Shown here one piece after another: positions 1-6,079 of a DNA stretch of 9,065 nt. Numbering within the stretch: the first letter of the stretch is position 1; every line of letters starts with the position of its first letter. Made by a program: the position numbers and the translations under genes. The notes under the pieces are model-generated. The model was not told the origin of the DNA, searched no databases, and saw only the letters and a list, made by a program, of their open reading frames with translations. Source of the DNA: Deltaproteobacteria bacterium (GTDB lineage Bacteria; Bdellovibrionota_C; UBA2361; OMII01); assembly GCA_023262305.1 (NCBI GenBank), contig JALRCK010000012.1, positions 1-9,065 on the forward strand. The letters are read 5' to 3'.

Positions 1-547
1 TTATCGTTCCGTCTCGATCAACAAAGACCGCTGGCGCGCGCTTTCTGGGGATACTCGGCCCCTCACATGTAACACTATTAACTGCAATCTTCTCAATAAT
101 TGAGGTTGTTGAGTGCCCTTCTTTAAACGGCAAGATCTCAACGCGCCCCCCATACGACTCTACGATGTGTTTTGAGGTGAGCTTGTCCGCGGTGTAGTCA
201 CCCGCTTTAATATAAAGATCAGGTTTGAGAGCCTCTATGTTGACGTTATTGTTGAGCTCATCGAAGACAAAAACGTGCGCCACGGCCTTGAGGCTGCCAA
301 CCACCTCCGCCCGTTGGGCTTGATGGTTTATGGGTCTAAAGTCCCCCTTATTGGTCTTCACCGAAACGTCGGAGTTTACCCCGACAAAGAGAACATCAAC
401 GAGCTGGGCTGACCTCTCTAGGTACTCGACATGCCCAGCATGCAGGATGTCAAAAACTCCTGAGGTAAACCCGACGCTTTTGCCAGCCTGTCGGTAATTG
501 TCCCGAAGAGAGCGAGCCTCTTCTCGAGTGATGACTATAGTACTCAT
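1..547 (-). CDS. Fused heptose-type nucleotidyltransferase / HAD phosphatase, partial at the left edge
   Basis: The frame starts at the ATG at 547-545 and stays open for 182 codons to the window edge, so the 3' part is missing. Residues about 25-155 match the cytidylyltransferase-like C-terminal domain of HldE/RfaE. Visible marks are GVFDILHAGH (30-39) with the HxGH nucleotide-binding motif, VGVNSD (55-60), RPIN (71-74), IKAGDYT (113-119) and STTSII (146-151). HldE domain II transfers a nucleotide to D-glycero-beta-D-manno-heptose 1-phosphate for the LPS inner core, in the cytoplasm. After a short linker, residues 173-182 read AVFVDRDGTI. This is HAD motif I (nucleophile Asp177, acid/base Asp179) as found in GmhB and in the HisB phosphatase domain. 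I infer a fusion of the adenylyltransferase with the heptose-bisphosphatase. The exact sugar and nucleotide are not proven. AAAGG lies 6 nt before the ATG. The gene is divergent from the peroxiredoxin gene. Confidence 0.85.
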   Translation of the reverse strand, partial: MSTIVITREEARSLRDNYRQAGKSVGFTSGVFDILHAGHVEYLERSAQLVDVLFVGVNSDVSVKTNKGDFRPINHQAQRAEVVGSLKAVAHVFVFDELNNNVNIEALKPDLYIKAGDYTADKLTSKHIVESYGGRVEILPFKEGHSTTSIIEKIAVNSVTCEGPSIPRKRAPAVFVDRDGTI

Positions 548-581
548 GTTTGGCCTTTATGCCCCGTATCCTGACCGTCCT

Positions 582-610
582 ACTACACCAACTTCCACGT
601 TGCTTGACAA
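582..610 (-). promoter_or_regulatory. Putative sigma70-type promoter for the nucleotidyltransferase gene
   Basis: On the minus strand, TTGTCA (610-605, 5 of 6 matches to the -35 consensus) is followed after 17 nt by TGTAGT (587-582, 4 of 6 matches to the -10 consensus). The start codon lies 34 nt further on. This is a motif match only. The -35 overlaps a TTGACA on the opposite strand. Confidence 0.4.
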
Positions 611-646
611 CGCTTTGATAGGTCGTTTACCGTCCCTGGGCATAAT
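604..646 (+). promoter_or_regulatory. Possible promoter for the peroxiredoxin gene
   Basis: TTGACA at 604-609 is a perfect -35 hexamer, but only weak -10 matches lie at normal spacing (TACCGT at 628-633, 18 nt away). CATAAT at 641-646 is a better -10 but sits 31 nt downstream. Paired with TTGATA at 615-620 its spacing would be 20 nt. The start site is therefore unresolved. A weak promoter helped by an activator is possible, as with OxyR-type control of ahpC elsewhere, but I see no clear operator. Confidence 0.25.
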
Positions 647-663
647 TTTCTAAAGGATAGCCT

Positions 664-1197
664 ATGTTAACGATCGGCGACAAATTCCCATCTTTCTCCC
701 TCACCGCCTGTGTCTCTCTTGAGGACGGCAAGGAGTTCCAAACCATCTCCGATTCCACCTACGACGGTAAGTGGAAGGCTGTCTTCTTCTGGCCGCTTGA
801 CTTCACGTTCGTATGCCCAACGGAAATCATCGAGTTCGGCAACAAGAACGATGCGTTTAAAAAGCTCAACTGCCAGCTCCTCGGCTGCAGCACGGATTCG
901 CAATACTCCCACCTTGCGTGGCGTAAGGATCACAAGGGGCTCAACAAGCTTCCATTCCCTATGCTTGCAGACCTTAAGCGGGAGCTCTCAACTAACCTTG
1001 GCATCCTCCACAAGGAGGCTGGAATCTGCTTGAGAGCGACCTATCTAGTGGATCCATCCGGCATCATTCGTTGGGTATCTGTAAACGACTTGAGCGTCGG
1101 TCGTAACGTAGACGAGGTTGTGCGCGTTCTCGAGGCCCTTCAGACCGAGAAGCTCACCCCGTGCGGTTGGAATCCCGGCGAGCAGACCCTTAACTAA
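664..1197 (+). CDS. ahpC: Typical 2-Cys peroxiredoxin, AhpC family
   Basis: The 177-residue protein is close to the usual AhpC size. It should reduce hydrogen peroxide, organic hydroperoxides and perhaps peroxynitrite in the cytoplasm, using thiols that a partner reductase regenerates. The peroxidatic site is intact: PLDFTFVCPTE carries the PxxxTxxC motif with Pro44, Thr48 and Cys51, and Arg124 in LRATYLVDP fits the conserved active-site arginine. Cys167 in TPCGWNPGE sits where the C-terminal resolving cysteine of typical 2-Cys enzymes is expected. Cys70, Cys75 and Cys122 are extra. AAAGGA at 652-657 ends 6 nt before the ATG and fixes the start. No AhpF, AhpD or thioredoxin gene lies beside it, so the electron donor is unknown. 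The gene is followed by two hairpins and appears to be monocistronic. Confidence 0.93.
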   Translation: MLTIGDKFPSFSLTACVSLEDGKEFQTISDSTYDGKWKAVFFWPLDFTFVCPTEIIEFGNKNDAFKKLNCQLLGCSTDSQYSHLAWRKDHKGLNKLPFPMLADLKRELSTNLGILHKEAGICLRATYLVDPSGIIRWVSVNDLSVGRNVDEVVRVLEALQTEKLTPCGWNPGEQTLN

Positions 1198-1206
1198 TAG
1201 AACTTA

Positions 1207-1242
1207 CAGGGCACGACCCGAGGCGACTCGGGTCGTACCCTG
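1207..1242 (+). terminator. Strong hairpin with GNRA tetraloop after ahpC
   Basis: Arms 1207-1222 and 1227-1242 pair over 16 positions with one mismatch (C1212 against A1237). They close on the tetraloop GCGA, a GNRA type. No T-run follows, so alone it is not a classical intrinsic terminator. It may stabilise the 3' end of the ahpC transcript or act together with the terminator at 1273-1298. Confidence 0.6.
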
Positions 1243-1272
1243 ACACACCACCCATCCCCTTACCTGACCAAG

Positions 1273-1298
1273 AAAGAGACCCTGTGAGGTCTTTTTTT
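1273..1298 (+). terminator. Rho-independent terminator
   Basis: AGACC (1277-1281) pairs with GGTCT (1288-1292) around the loop CTGTGA. The preceding AAAG can extend the stem into the following T-run. Seven consecutive T follow (1292-1298). It closes the ahpC transcript and isolates the downstream gene. Confidence 0.75.
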
Positions 1299-1325
1299 AC
1301 GGCACCTAAGCCCCCGAAAGAATAT

Positions 1326-1331
1326 TACAAT
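1326..1331 (+). promoter_or_regulatory. Possible -10 element for the pseudo-ABC gene
   Basis: TACAAT matches the -10 consensus at 5 of 6 positions and lies just after the ahpC terminator, so the next gene probably has its own promoter here. No recognisable -35 lies 15-19 nt upstream. Confidence 0.25.
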
Positions 1332-1335
1332 TAAA

Positions 1336-1371
1336 GAGAGATTCCTTCTCTCAAGGAAGCTCTTAAAGGAG
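1336..1371 (+). promoter_or_regulatory. Leader with alternative hairpins and an orphan Shine-Dalgarno
   Basis: GAGAGA (1336-1341) can pair with TCTCTC (1347-1352). TTCCTT (1342-1347) can instead pair with AAGGAA (1353-1358). The TCCTT part could also pair with AAGGA inside AAAGGAG (1365-1371), the best ribosome-binding site here. These pairings exclude one another. No ATG, GTG or TTG lies 4-14 nt after AAAGGAG, so its use is unclear. Confidence 0.3.
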
Positions 1372-1400
1372 TCGATACCCTATCGGGAAGATGGTTCTGG

Positions 1401-2915
1401 ATGGGACAAACCCTTTCAGTATCAAGATGTTGGGGAACAGGGATGCCGAAAAAGCTTCAAATTAAGCTCCTCTCACAATCAGCGGAGCTCCTTTCGATGA
1501 CCAACTGTTCAGTTGGTCACGTCTCTGTGCTGCGCTCAGAATCTCCCAGCGAATTGCGTCCATACCAACGAGCACTCGGAGGCAGTCAAGGCAAGGAGCG
1601 TTTTGTCATCACCGTGGATGGCAAAGAATACAACACTGAGGAGCACAACCTGATCGGATTTGGTGAGGTGGCACCTCACAGCGGGCTCACGGTAGGGCAA
1701 TATCTTGCGTCTCGCGGGCTTATTGAGGGTGCGATATCCGGGCTTTTGATGGCGTATGGAATTGAGGGAATTGAAACAAAGCTGTGCTCCGCTCTCTCTC
1801 CAGACGAGGAAAGAAAGGTTCGGCTCTTTGCGGCCACAGCAGACCCCTCCAAAGCGCTCATCATCAACGAGCCGTTTGAGCCCATATCAAGCAGCTGGCG
1901 GGAGCGTATCGCTGAACTCCTTGCAGACTTTGCCCGCAGCAAGAACGGATTGGTGGTTGTTGCAAGCCTCTCGTATCGACCAGATGCGTGGATTGATAAT
2001 CCAGTAATCGCCCGTCATCAGGTAGGACAGTCACTTCGACGCACCATCGGCTTCGGGGCTGCCGGCTCGGAGAGCACTCAGCTCATAAATCAATTACGAG
2101 ACCAGATTCGAAGCGAAGAGGCTCCGGGCGTGACCTCAACGCCACCCGCACCTACTCGAGACGAGCGTCCACAAGCTGCTGCCATGTCTCTCGGTGCAGC
2201 CGCGATGAGTAGCATGAATGTGACGGAAACATTTGAGGCTGAGGATGAGATAGAAACCCCGCTTGAGGCAGTTTCATCATCTCCTCTCTTGACCGCCGTC
2301 AAGGTCGCCACCGCCCTCGGAGCTGGAGGCTTGGGCGTATGGGCAGCTCTCACGCTCATTCAGCTCTATCCCATTCCGCGGCGAGATGTCGCCAAGGAGA
2401 AGGTTGCGATGTCTCACTCCCACTCATCAGCGATGCATGAACACGCTCCTGCTTCCTCTCCGCCGAATCAATCCCAGCAACAGCCGCCTGTCGAAGTGGC
2501 AGTAGCCAAGGGTGCGACCAACCCAAAACCCAAGGATGCATTCATTCTCGACAAGTATCCTGAGGCGATCCGCATCTCGCTCCTCGATACCTCTCGGGGA
2601 ATTTTAGGTGATCCCTCACAGCCTTCAGTAGAGCTTGCTCCACAGCCCACCAACCAAAAGGCACCCGACCAAGGTGGAAATTTCTATAAACTTCTGGAGA
2701 GTGCTGGTTCTGATTCAAATGAAGCAGGCGCTCCTGCCCCTGCTGAGTGGGAGTCAAATGATACCTCGAATTCATGGAGCGCTCCGGAGAGCTCAGAGCC
2801 GGTCGAGTACAACGCCTCAGAAGAGGAGGAGCGTCGCGAGGCCATCCGCCAGAAATTCCTTGAGGCAATCCGGGCTGCCGCCGAACGTCGCGAGCAAGAG
2901 GGGATGGAGCAGTAA
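1401..2915 (+). CDS. Membrane-anchored pseudo-ABC ATPase with degenerate catalytic motifs and a low-complexity tail
   Basis: Numbering is from the ATG at 1401 (504 aa). A second ATG at 1443 (residue 15) fits the start of the fold about as well, and neither has a good ribosome-binding site. Residues about 19-200 follow the order of an ABC nucleotide-binding domain. VSVLRSESPSELRP (41-54) sits exactly where the Walker A loop belongs, but Leu52 replaces the lysine. LTVGQYL (96-102) matches the stretch after the Q-loop. LSPDEERK (132-139) replaces LSGGQ, ALIINEP (152-158) is a Walker B with Asp changed to Asn156 and Glu157 kept, and VVVASL (185-190) lacks the switch histidine. ATP hydrolysis is therefore unlikely. 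A single hydrophobic segment lies at about 302-322. A Pro/Ser/Gln-rich region with a His/Met cluster (337-348) follows, then a charged helix at 474-500. I recognise no named family; a structural or sensory role is a guess. It converges on the LOG gene with a 3-nt gap. Confidence 0.75.
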   Translation: MGQTLSVSRCWGTGMPKKLQIKLLSQSAELLSMTNCSVGHVSVLRSESPSELRPYQRALGGSQGKERFVITVDGKEYNTEEHNLIGFGEVAPHSGLTVGQYLASRGLIEGAISGLLMAYGIEGIETKLCSALSPDEERKVRLFAATADPSKALIINEPFEPISSSWRERIAELLADFARSKNGLVVVASLSYRPDAWIDNPVIARHQVGQSLRRTIGFGAAGSESTQLINQLRDQIRSEEAPGVTSTPPAPTRDERPQAAAMSLGAAAMSSMNVTETFEAEDEIETPLEAVSSSPLLTAVKVATALGAGGLGVWAALTLIQLYPIPRRDVAKEKVAMSHSHSSAMHEHAPASSPPNQSQQQPPVEVAVAKGATNPKPKDAFILDKYPEAIRISLLDTSRGILGDPSQPSVELAPQPTNQKAPDQGGNFYKLLESAGSDSNEAGAPAPAEWESNDTSNSWSAPESSEPVEYNASEEEERREAIRQKFLEAIRAAAERREQEGMEQ

Positions 2916-2918
2916 CGC

Positions 2919-3746
2919 TTACGCGGGCTCCTCTACGATCTTACCCCGACGATCCCTAAATTCTTGGTGATGCGCCGATATGATATCGAAGGCCTCTGCT
3001 GGCGTATCCACGACATGAATAATTGAGAAGTCCTTCTCCCCGACCAGCCCTCGCGAGAGAGGCTCGCGCCTCATCCAATCCAGGATCCCTTCCCAGAACT
3101 TCTTCTCAAGCAATACGATCGGACGAGGAGTAGCATGCTTCACCTGGATGAGCTGCCACACAAAGAAAAACTCAAGCAGAGTTCCGATTCCACCCGGCGT
3201 GCACACGACTGAGTTGGAGAGGCGGATGAAGTCATCAAGGCGAGACGAGAACTTGTGGTGATGCCGCTTAATATCAAGATGCTTGTTAGGCTCTGGCTCG
3301 AACTCAAGTTGAATGGTCAGTCCATACGAGAGATTTTTCGTCTTTTTCTCTTCCCGACCAAGGCGGGCTCCCTTGTTAGCGGCCTCCATGAGTCCGGGTC
3401 CGCCCCCTGTAAGAACATCTACCCCCTCCCACGAGAGATACCTGGCCAACTCAAATACATCTCCGTATTGCTTCGTATCGGGCTTGATCCGCGCGCTTCC
3501 AAAGATACAGACGCGGTAGAAACGATCCTGATCAAGTTTACGCAGCTCATCTTCGATAAGCACTGCGCGTTGATAGAGCAACCTCAGGCGCTCATCGAGG
3601 TGCTTGCGACGCTCACCACGACTACCTTTGCGCGCAGTCTCTGCTCCGGGAACTCGGGGAGTCTCTGGTGTTTTCCTTTGTTTGGGGTTACGGGGGGCTG
3701 GACGGCGAGAACCTCTCGCGGACAACTTTTTTCTACTACGCGACAT
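2919..3746 (-). CDS. LOG-family (TIGR00730) nucleotide-binding protein with basic N-terminal extension
   Basis: Residues about 75-255 form the Rossmann-like fold of the LOG ("lysine decarboxylase-like") family. Members studied elsewhere cleave nucleoside 5'-monophosphates, including cytokinin precursors, to the base and ribose 5-phosphate. Visible motifs are VCIFGSAR (79-86), TGGGPGLMEAANKGA (113-127) and TPGGIGTLLE (183-192). The last keeps the PGGxGTxxE signature with Glu192, and Arg169 in FSSRLDD aligns with the catalytic arginine. So the enzyme looks active, although the actual substrate is unknown and the name lysine decarboxylase is historical. The first 50 residues are unusual: rich in Arg, Lys and Pro, probably disordered, then a helix at 49-72. 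GAGG lies 5 nt before the ATG and supports this start. It follows the 115-aa gene by 21 nt and is probably cotranscribed with it. Confidence 0.88.
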   Translation of the reverse strand: MSRSRKKLSARGSRRPAPRNPKQRKTPETPRVPGAETARKGSRGERRKHLDERLRLLYQRAVLIEDELRKLDQDRFYRVCIFGSARIKPDTKQYGDVFELARYLSWEGVDVLTGGGPGLMEAANKGARLGREEKKTKNLSYGLTIQLEFEPEPNKHLDIKRHHHKFSSRLDDFIRLSNSVVCTPGGIGTLLEFFFVWQLIQVKHATPRPIVLLEKKFWEGILDWMRREPLSRGLVGEKDFSIIHVVDTPAEAFDIISAHHQEFRDRRGKIVEEPA

Positions 3747-3767
3747 ACTACCTCTAGCACATTATCC

Positions 3768-4115
3768 TTACTTACCTCCGATGCCAGCTTGGACGTTTCG
3801 CGTCCAAGCCTCCCATCCTGAACTGGAGGCACGCTCTGTGGCGATCCCTTCTAACTCATCAGTCGTATCACCGGGGTGAACCTCGCACAGGGTCTGCAAT
3901 GATGCCTCAATGAACCGCTGCGCTTTTATGATATCGGCGAAGTGCTCCGGCAGGATAGGGGGTCGAGGCTGTCGCGAAGTTCGCTGCTGAGCTCGCTCAA
4001 GCGCCTTTCGAAGCTCTACCGCCGCCTGAAGAAGCTCACTCAACTCCGTGTACCTCATCGCCGTGTTGACGAGCCGAGGGTTGTGATGCGGATGAAAGAA
4101 CCGGTATATATCCAT
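3768..4115 (-). CDS. Hypothetical 115-aa protein upstream of the LOG gene
   Basis: I do not recognise the family. The protein begins with an aromatic and His-rich stretch (IYRFFHPHHNPR, 3-14). Two predicted helical segments follow (about 23-47 and 57-80), separated by a Pro-rich turn (RQPRPPILP, 48-56). A Ser/Glu/Gly-rich tail ends the protein. No signal peptide or membrane segment is visible. The start is the first ATG after an in-frame stop, but there is no convincing ribosome-binding site before it. Support for the gene is its uninterrupted frame, the 21-nt spacing to the LOG gene on the same strand and the lack of a better reading on the other strand. It may be a small partner of the LOG enzyme; that is inference only. 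Confidence 0.6.
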   Translation of the reverse strand: MDIYRFFHPHHNPRLVNTAMRYTELSELLQAAVELRKALERAQQRTSRQPRPPILPEHFADIIKAQRFIEASLQTLCEVHPGDTTDELEGIATERASSSGWEAWTRNVQAGIGGK

Positions 4116-4289
4116 AGACCGAAGTGGGAGCCAGGACTCTGATTCAACATCTCGAAGCGACTGTCATTTTACCCTAGCCCTAACACGCTCTCGGCGCAAC
4201 AGCAGTTTATCGTAGCCCTCATCCCTCTTGTCTCGGTGAAAGAATATAACCAGGGAGTTAGGTTATCCCTTACCCCTCCCCCTCTTTTC

Positions 4290-4299
4290 GGGTATACCC
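4290..4299. promoter_or_regulatory. 10-bp palindrome upstream of rnhB
   Basis: GGGTATACCC is a perfect palindrome 24 nt before the rnhB start. It could be part of a -10 region or a binding site for a dimeric regulator. A second 10-bp palindrome, AGAGCGCTCT, abuts the start codon at 4314-4323. Neither matches a site I know. Confidence 0.2.
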
Positions 4300-4323
4300 A
4301 ACCAACACCTCAGAGAGCGCTCT

Positions 4324-4914
4324 ATGTTGATTTGCGGAGTAGATGAAGCGGGTCGAGGACCCTTAGCCGGCCCGGTGGTCGCGGCAGCAGCCGTGTTTGA
4401 CGAGAGCTTCACACACCCGGAGATACAAGATTCAAAGGCGCTTACCCCGAAACAAAGGTCCCGTTTGTTCGATTATATAACCCAGAATGCCTCAAGCTGG
4501 GCGATCATAGCCGTGGGACCGCGCAGGATCGAGGAGTTAAACATTCTGCAAGCGACCAAGCTCGCGATGAAACTCGCTGTAGAGAGGGTGACCGCCGATC
4601 TGGTGCTCGTGGACGGAAATCAGCCGATCCAGTGCTCTCGACCTCAACGAACGGTCATCGGCGGAGATAGGCTGCACGTGCAGATATCCGCTGCCTCGAT
4701 ACTGGCAAAGGTGTGGCGAGACCGCCTCATGGAGACCCTCGGCAAGAAGTATCCAGGGTATGGACTGGAGAAACACTCCGGGTATCCAACCCCTGCTCAC
4801 AAGAGAGCGATTATTGAACTTGGACCATGTCGGGTACATCGAAAAACATTCGCCGGTGTTATCGTATCGCCGCACGGCTCAGACTCCTCGTATCCAGCGC
4901 TCGCGAACGGCTAG
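4324..4914 (+). CDS. rnhB: Ribonuclease HII
   Basis: RNase HII cuts the RNA strand of RNA-DNA hybrids and starts removal of single ribonucleotides misincorporated into DNA, with Mg2+ or Mn2+. The protein has 196 residues, the normal size, and all landmarks are present. GVDEAGRGPLAGPV (5-18) carries catalytic Asp7 and Glu8, followed by DSKAL (36-40). VLVDGN (94-99) has Asp97, and GGD (113-115) has Asp115. ISAASILAKVWRD (121-133) and YPGYGLEKHSGYPT (143-156) complete the pattern. Asp7, Glu8, Asp97 and Asp115 correspond to the four metal-binding acids of the E. coli enzyme. The ATG is chosen because the fold begins at once after it; only AGAG precedes it as a ribosome-binding site. The 3' end overlaps yraN by 88 bp, suggesting one transcript. 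Confidence 0.96.
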   Translation: MLICGVDEAGRGPLAGPVVAAAAVFDESFTHPEIQDSKALTPKQRSRLFDYITQNASSWAIIAVGPRRIEELNILQATKLAMKLAVERVTADLVLVDGNQPIQCSRPQRTVIGGDRLHVQISAASILAKVWRDRLMETLGKKYPGYGLEKHSGYPTPAHKRAIIELGPCRVHRKTFAGVIVSPHGSDSSYPALANG

Positions 4915-5312
4915 CTATTCATTTCTCTGTCGGTCGATGGGGTGAACGGGCAGCGCATCGTCTTCTCTCACATGAAGGAGTGATTATCCTCAAAAGCAAC
5001 TGGCGCGCCTCAAACCTTGAGGCCGATCTGATAGCGATTGATAGTCGTCAAGCTGTTGTGGTTGAGGTGAAAACGAGGCATCACGCCCTTCAGCGACGAT
5101 TCCCGGGAGTTCAATCGGTCACCCACGAGAAATGGAAACACCTTGCCACACTTGGCGCTCGTTGGATGAGAAACAACGGTCCCCTTTGTCGAAGATTCTC
5201 AGTGCAATCCTTCAGGATTGACGTGATAGAGGTGTACTACCGACCAGTGTTTGGTCCATTTCGAATCGTCACAGATATCCGATGGCATAGAAAACTCAAC
5301 GGACCCTCATAG
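4827..5312 (+). CDS. yraN: YraN family protein (UPF0102), putative PD-(D/E)XK nuclease fold
   Basis: Residues about 36-150 match the UPF0102/YraN family, whose fold is related to PD-(D/E)XK nucleases and Holliday-junction resolvases. The biochemical role is not settled. Key marks are GRWGERAAHRLL (36-47), LEADLIAID (64-72), VVVEVKTR (77-84) with Glu80 and Lys82, and the basic segment FPGVQSVTHEKWKHL (92-106). Asp67, Glu80 and Lys82 form the expected metal-binding core. Family members usually begin at the GRxGE motif; here a basic extension of about 35 residues precedes it. No ATG, GTG or TTG exists in this frame between 4827 and the motif, so the 88-bp overlap with rnhB seems forced unless a rare start codon is used. 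rnhB-yraN adjacency is common in bacteria and supports both calls. Confidence 0.88.
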   Translation: MSGTSKNIRRCYRIAARLRLLVSSARERLAIHFSVGRWGERAAHRLLSHEGVIILKSNWRASNLEADLIAIDSRQAVVVEVKTRHHALQRRFPGVQSVTHEKWKHLATLGARWMRNNGPLCRRFSVQSFRIDVIEVYYRPVFGPFRIVTDIRWHRKLNGPS

Positions 5313-5336
5313 AGGACCGGAACCTCTCCGACAGGG

Positions 5337-5723
5337 TTAAAACTCCTCTTTGATACGACGCAATCTCTTTCGATCCTGCGAGTTTGGTCTCTCAGCAGGA
5401 GCCGCGTTGCGAGCCAGCCGATGCATCTCGGACAGCTCCTCTCGTCTTCTCTTGCTCTCCTCAGTTTCTCGATAGAGCTTAGCGGCGATCGTCGCAGAGC
5501 CCCGCTGGGACGAGACCCCCTCAACGACGATATCGTATCGACCTCGCGGAGTAGTAATCATGATCTCATCGCCCAGGACAACTGTTCGGCTCGGCTTCGC
5601 TCGAAGATTATCCACATATACCTTGCCACCCTCAATTGCTTCGTGAGCCAGCGACCGCGTCTTAAAGAATCGGGCTGCCCATAGCCATTTGTCGAGGCGC
5701 ACAGTTTCTCGTTTCTCTGACAT
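5337..5723 (-). CDS. hslR: S4-domain RNA-binding protein, HslR/Hsp15-like
   Basis: The 128-residue protein begins with an S4 RNA-binding domain. VRLDKWLWAARFFKTRSLA (8-26) and EGGKVYVDN (31-39) are the hallmark segments, and LGDEIMI (51-57) closes the domain. E. coli Hsp15 is of similar size; it binds free 50S subunits carrying a stalled nascent chain-tRNA and helps recycle them under heat stress. The C-terminal third (about 87-128) is very rich in Arg, Lys and Glu, as in Hsp15, and probably adds rRNA contacts. The ATG at 5723-5721 has only a weak AAGAG directly before it, but the domain starts immediately downstream and no better start is visible. The gene converges on yraN with 24 nt between their stops. 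No other heat-shock gene is nearby. Confidence 0.9.
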   Translation of the reverse strand: MSEKRETVRLDKWLWAARFFKTRSLAHEAIEGGKVYVDNLRAKPSRTVVLGDEIMITTPRGRYDIVVEGVSSQRGSATIAAKLYRETEESKRRREELSEMHRLARNAAPAERPNSQDRKRLRRIKEEF

Positions 5724-5759
5724 CTCTTGAGACCACTAAAGGAACCGTATACTCACGGC

Positions 5760-5790
5760 TCGGGATACCCGACAACCTTAATGCAGGTTG
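5760..5790. other. Two adjacent small hairpins upstream of hslR
   Basis: TCGGG (5760-5764) pairs with CCCGA (5768-5772) around ATA. CAACCT (5773-5778) pairs with AGGTTG (5785-5790) around a 6-nt loop. They are directly adjacent and lie 37 nt upstream of hslR, so they could form a structured 5' UTR for that gene. No T-run follows on either strand. Confidence 0.35.
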
Positions 5791-5842
5791 GATCACTCGG
5801 CAAACCCCGCTCAACGAGGGACCTGAATAGGTAGGATTGGCT

Positions 5843-5854
5843 CGATGGGGGACC
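5843..5854 (+). repeat. 12-nt direct repeat, copy 1
   Basis: CGATGGGGGACC occurs here and again at 6068-6079, both within the gene-free stretch, 225 nt apart. A shorter shared word, GACTCAGTG, lies at 5886-5894 and 6005-6013. Confidence 0.5.
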
Positions 5855-6067
5855 GAAAGACAGGGATAGCCGGCGTAGAGTAAGGGACTCAGTGGATACT
5901 TCTGATGCTATCTATACGTGAACGTGCACGGGCTCATGAACGTACGCGAAAGAGCATCTAGTATTTGCAACGGATGGTTCGGGAACATATCGACCAATCC
6001 AGACCGACTCAGTGCTGATTGATCGGGTACGTGCACCTGAAAACCGTCTTTTCGGGACTAAAACCAG

Positions 6068-6079
6068 CGATGGGGGACC
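6068..6079 (+). repeat. 12-nt direct repeat, copy 2
   Basis: This is an exact second copy of CGATGGGGGACC at 5843-5854. Sequence around the two copies does not otherwise align well, so this is not a long duplication. Confidence 0.5.

Noticed and set aside
3255..3821. 188-codon open frame on the plus strand
   Set aside because: It lies antisense to the LOG gene, has no family-like motifs and crosses the gap between two genes; it is a shadow of the strongly supported minus-strand reading.
5311..5327. Small hairpin AGAGG/CCTCT between yraN and hslR
   Set aside because: Only 5 bp, with a 7-nt loop and no T-run; too weak to call a terminator.
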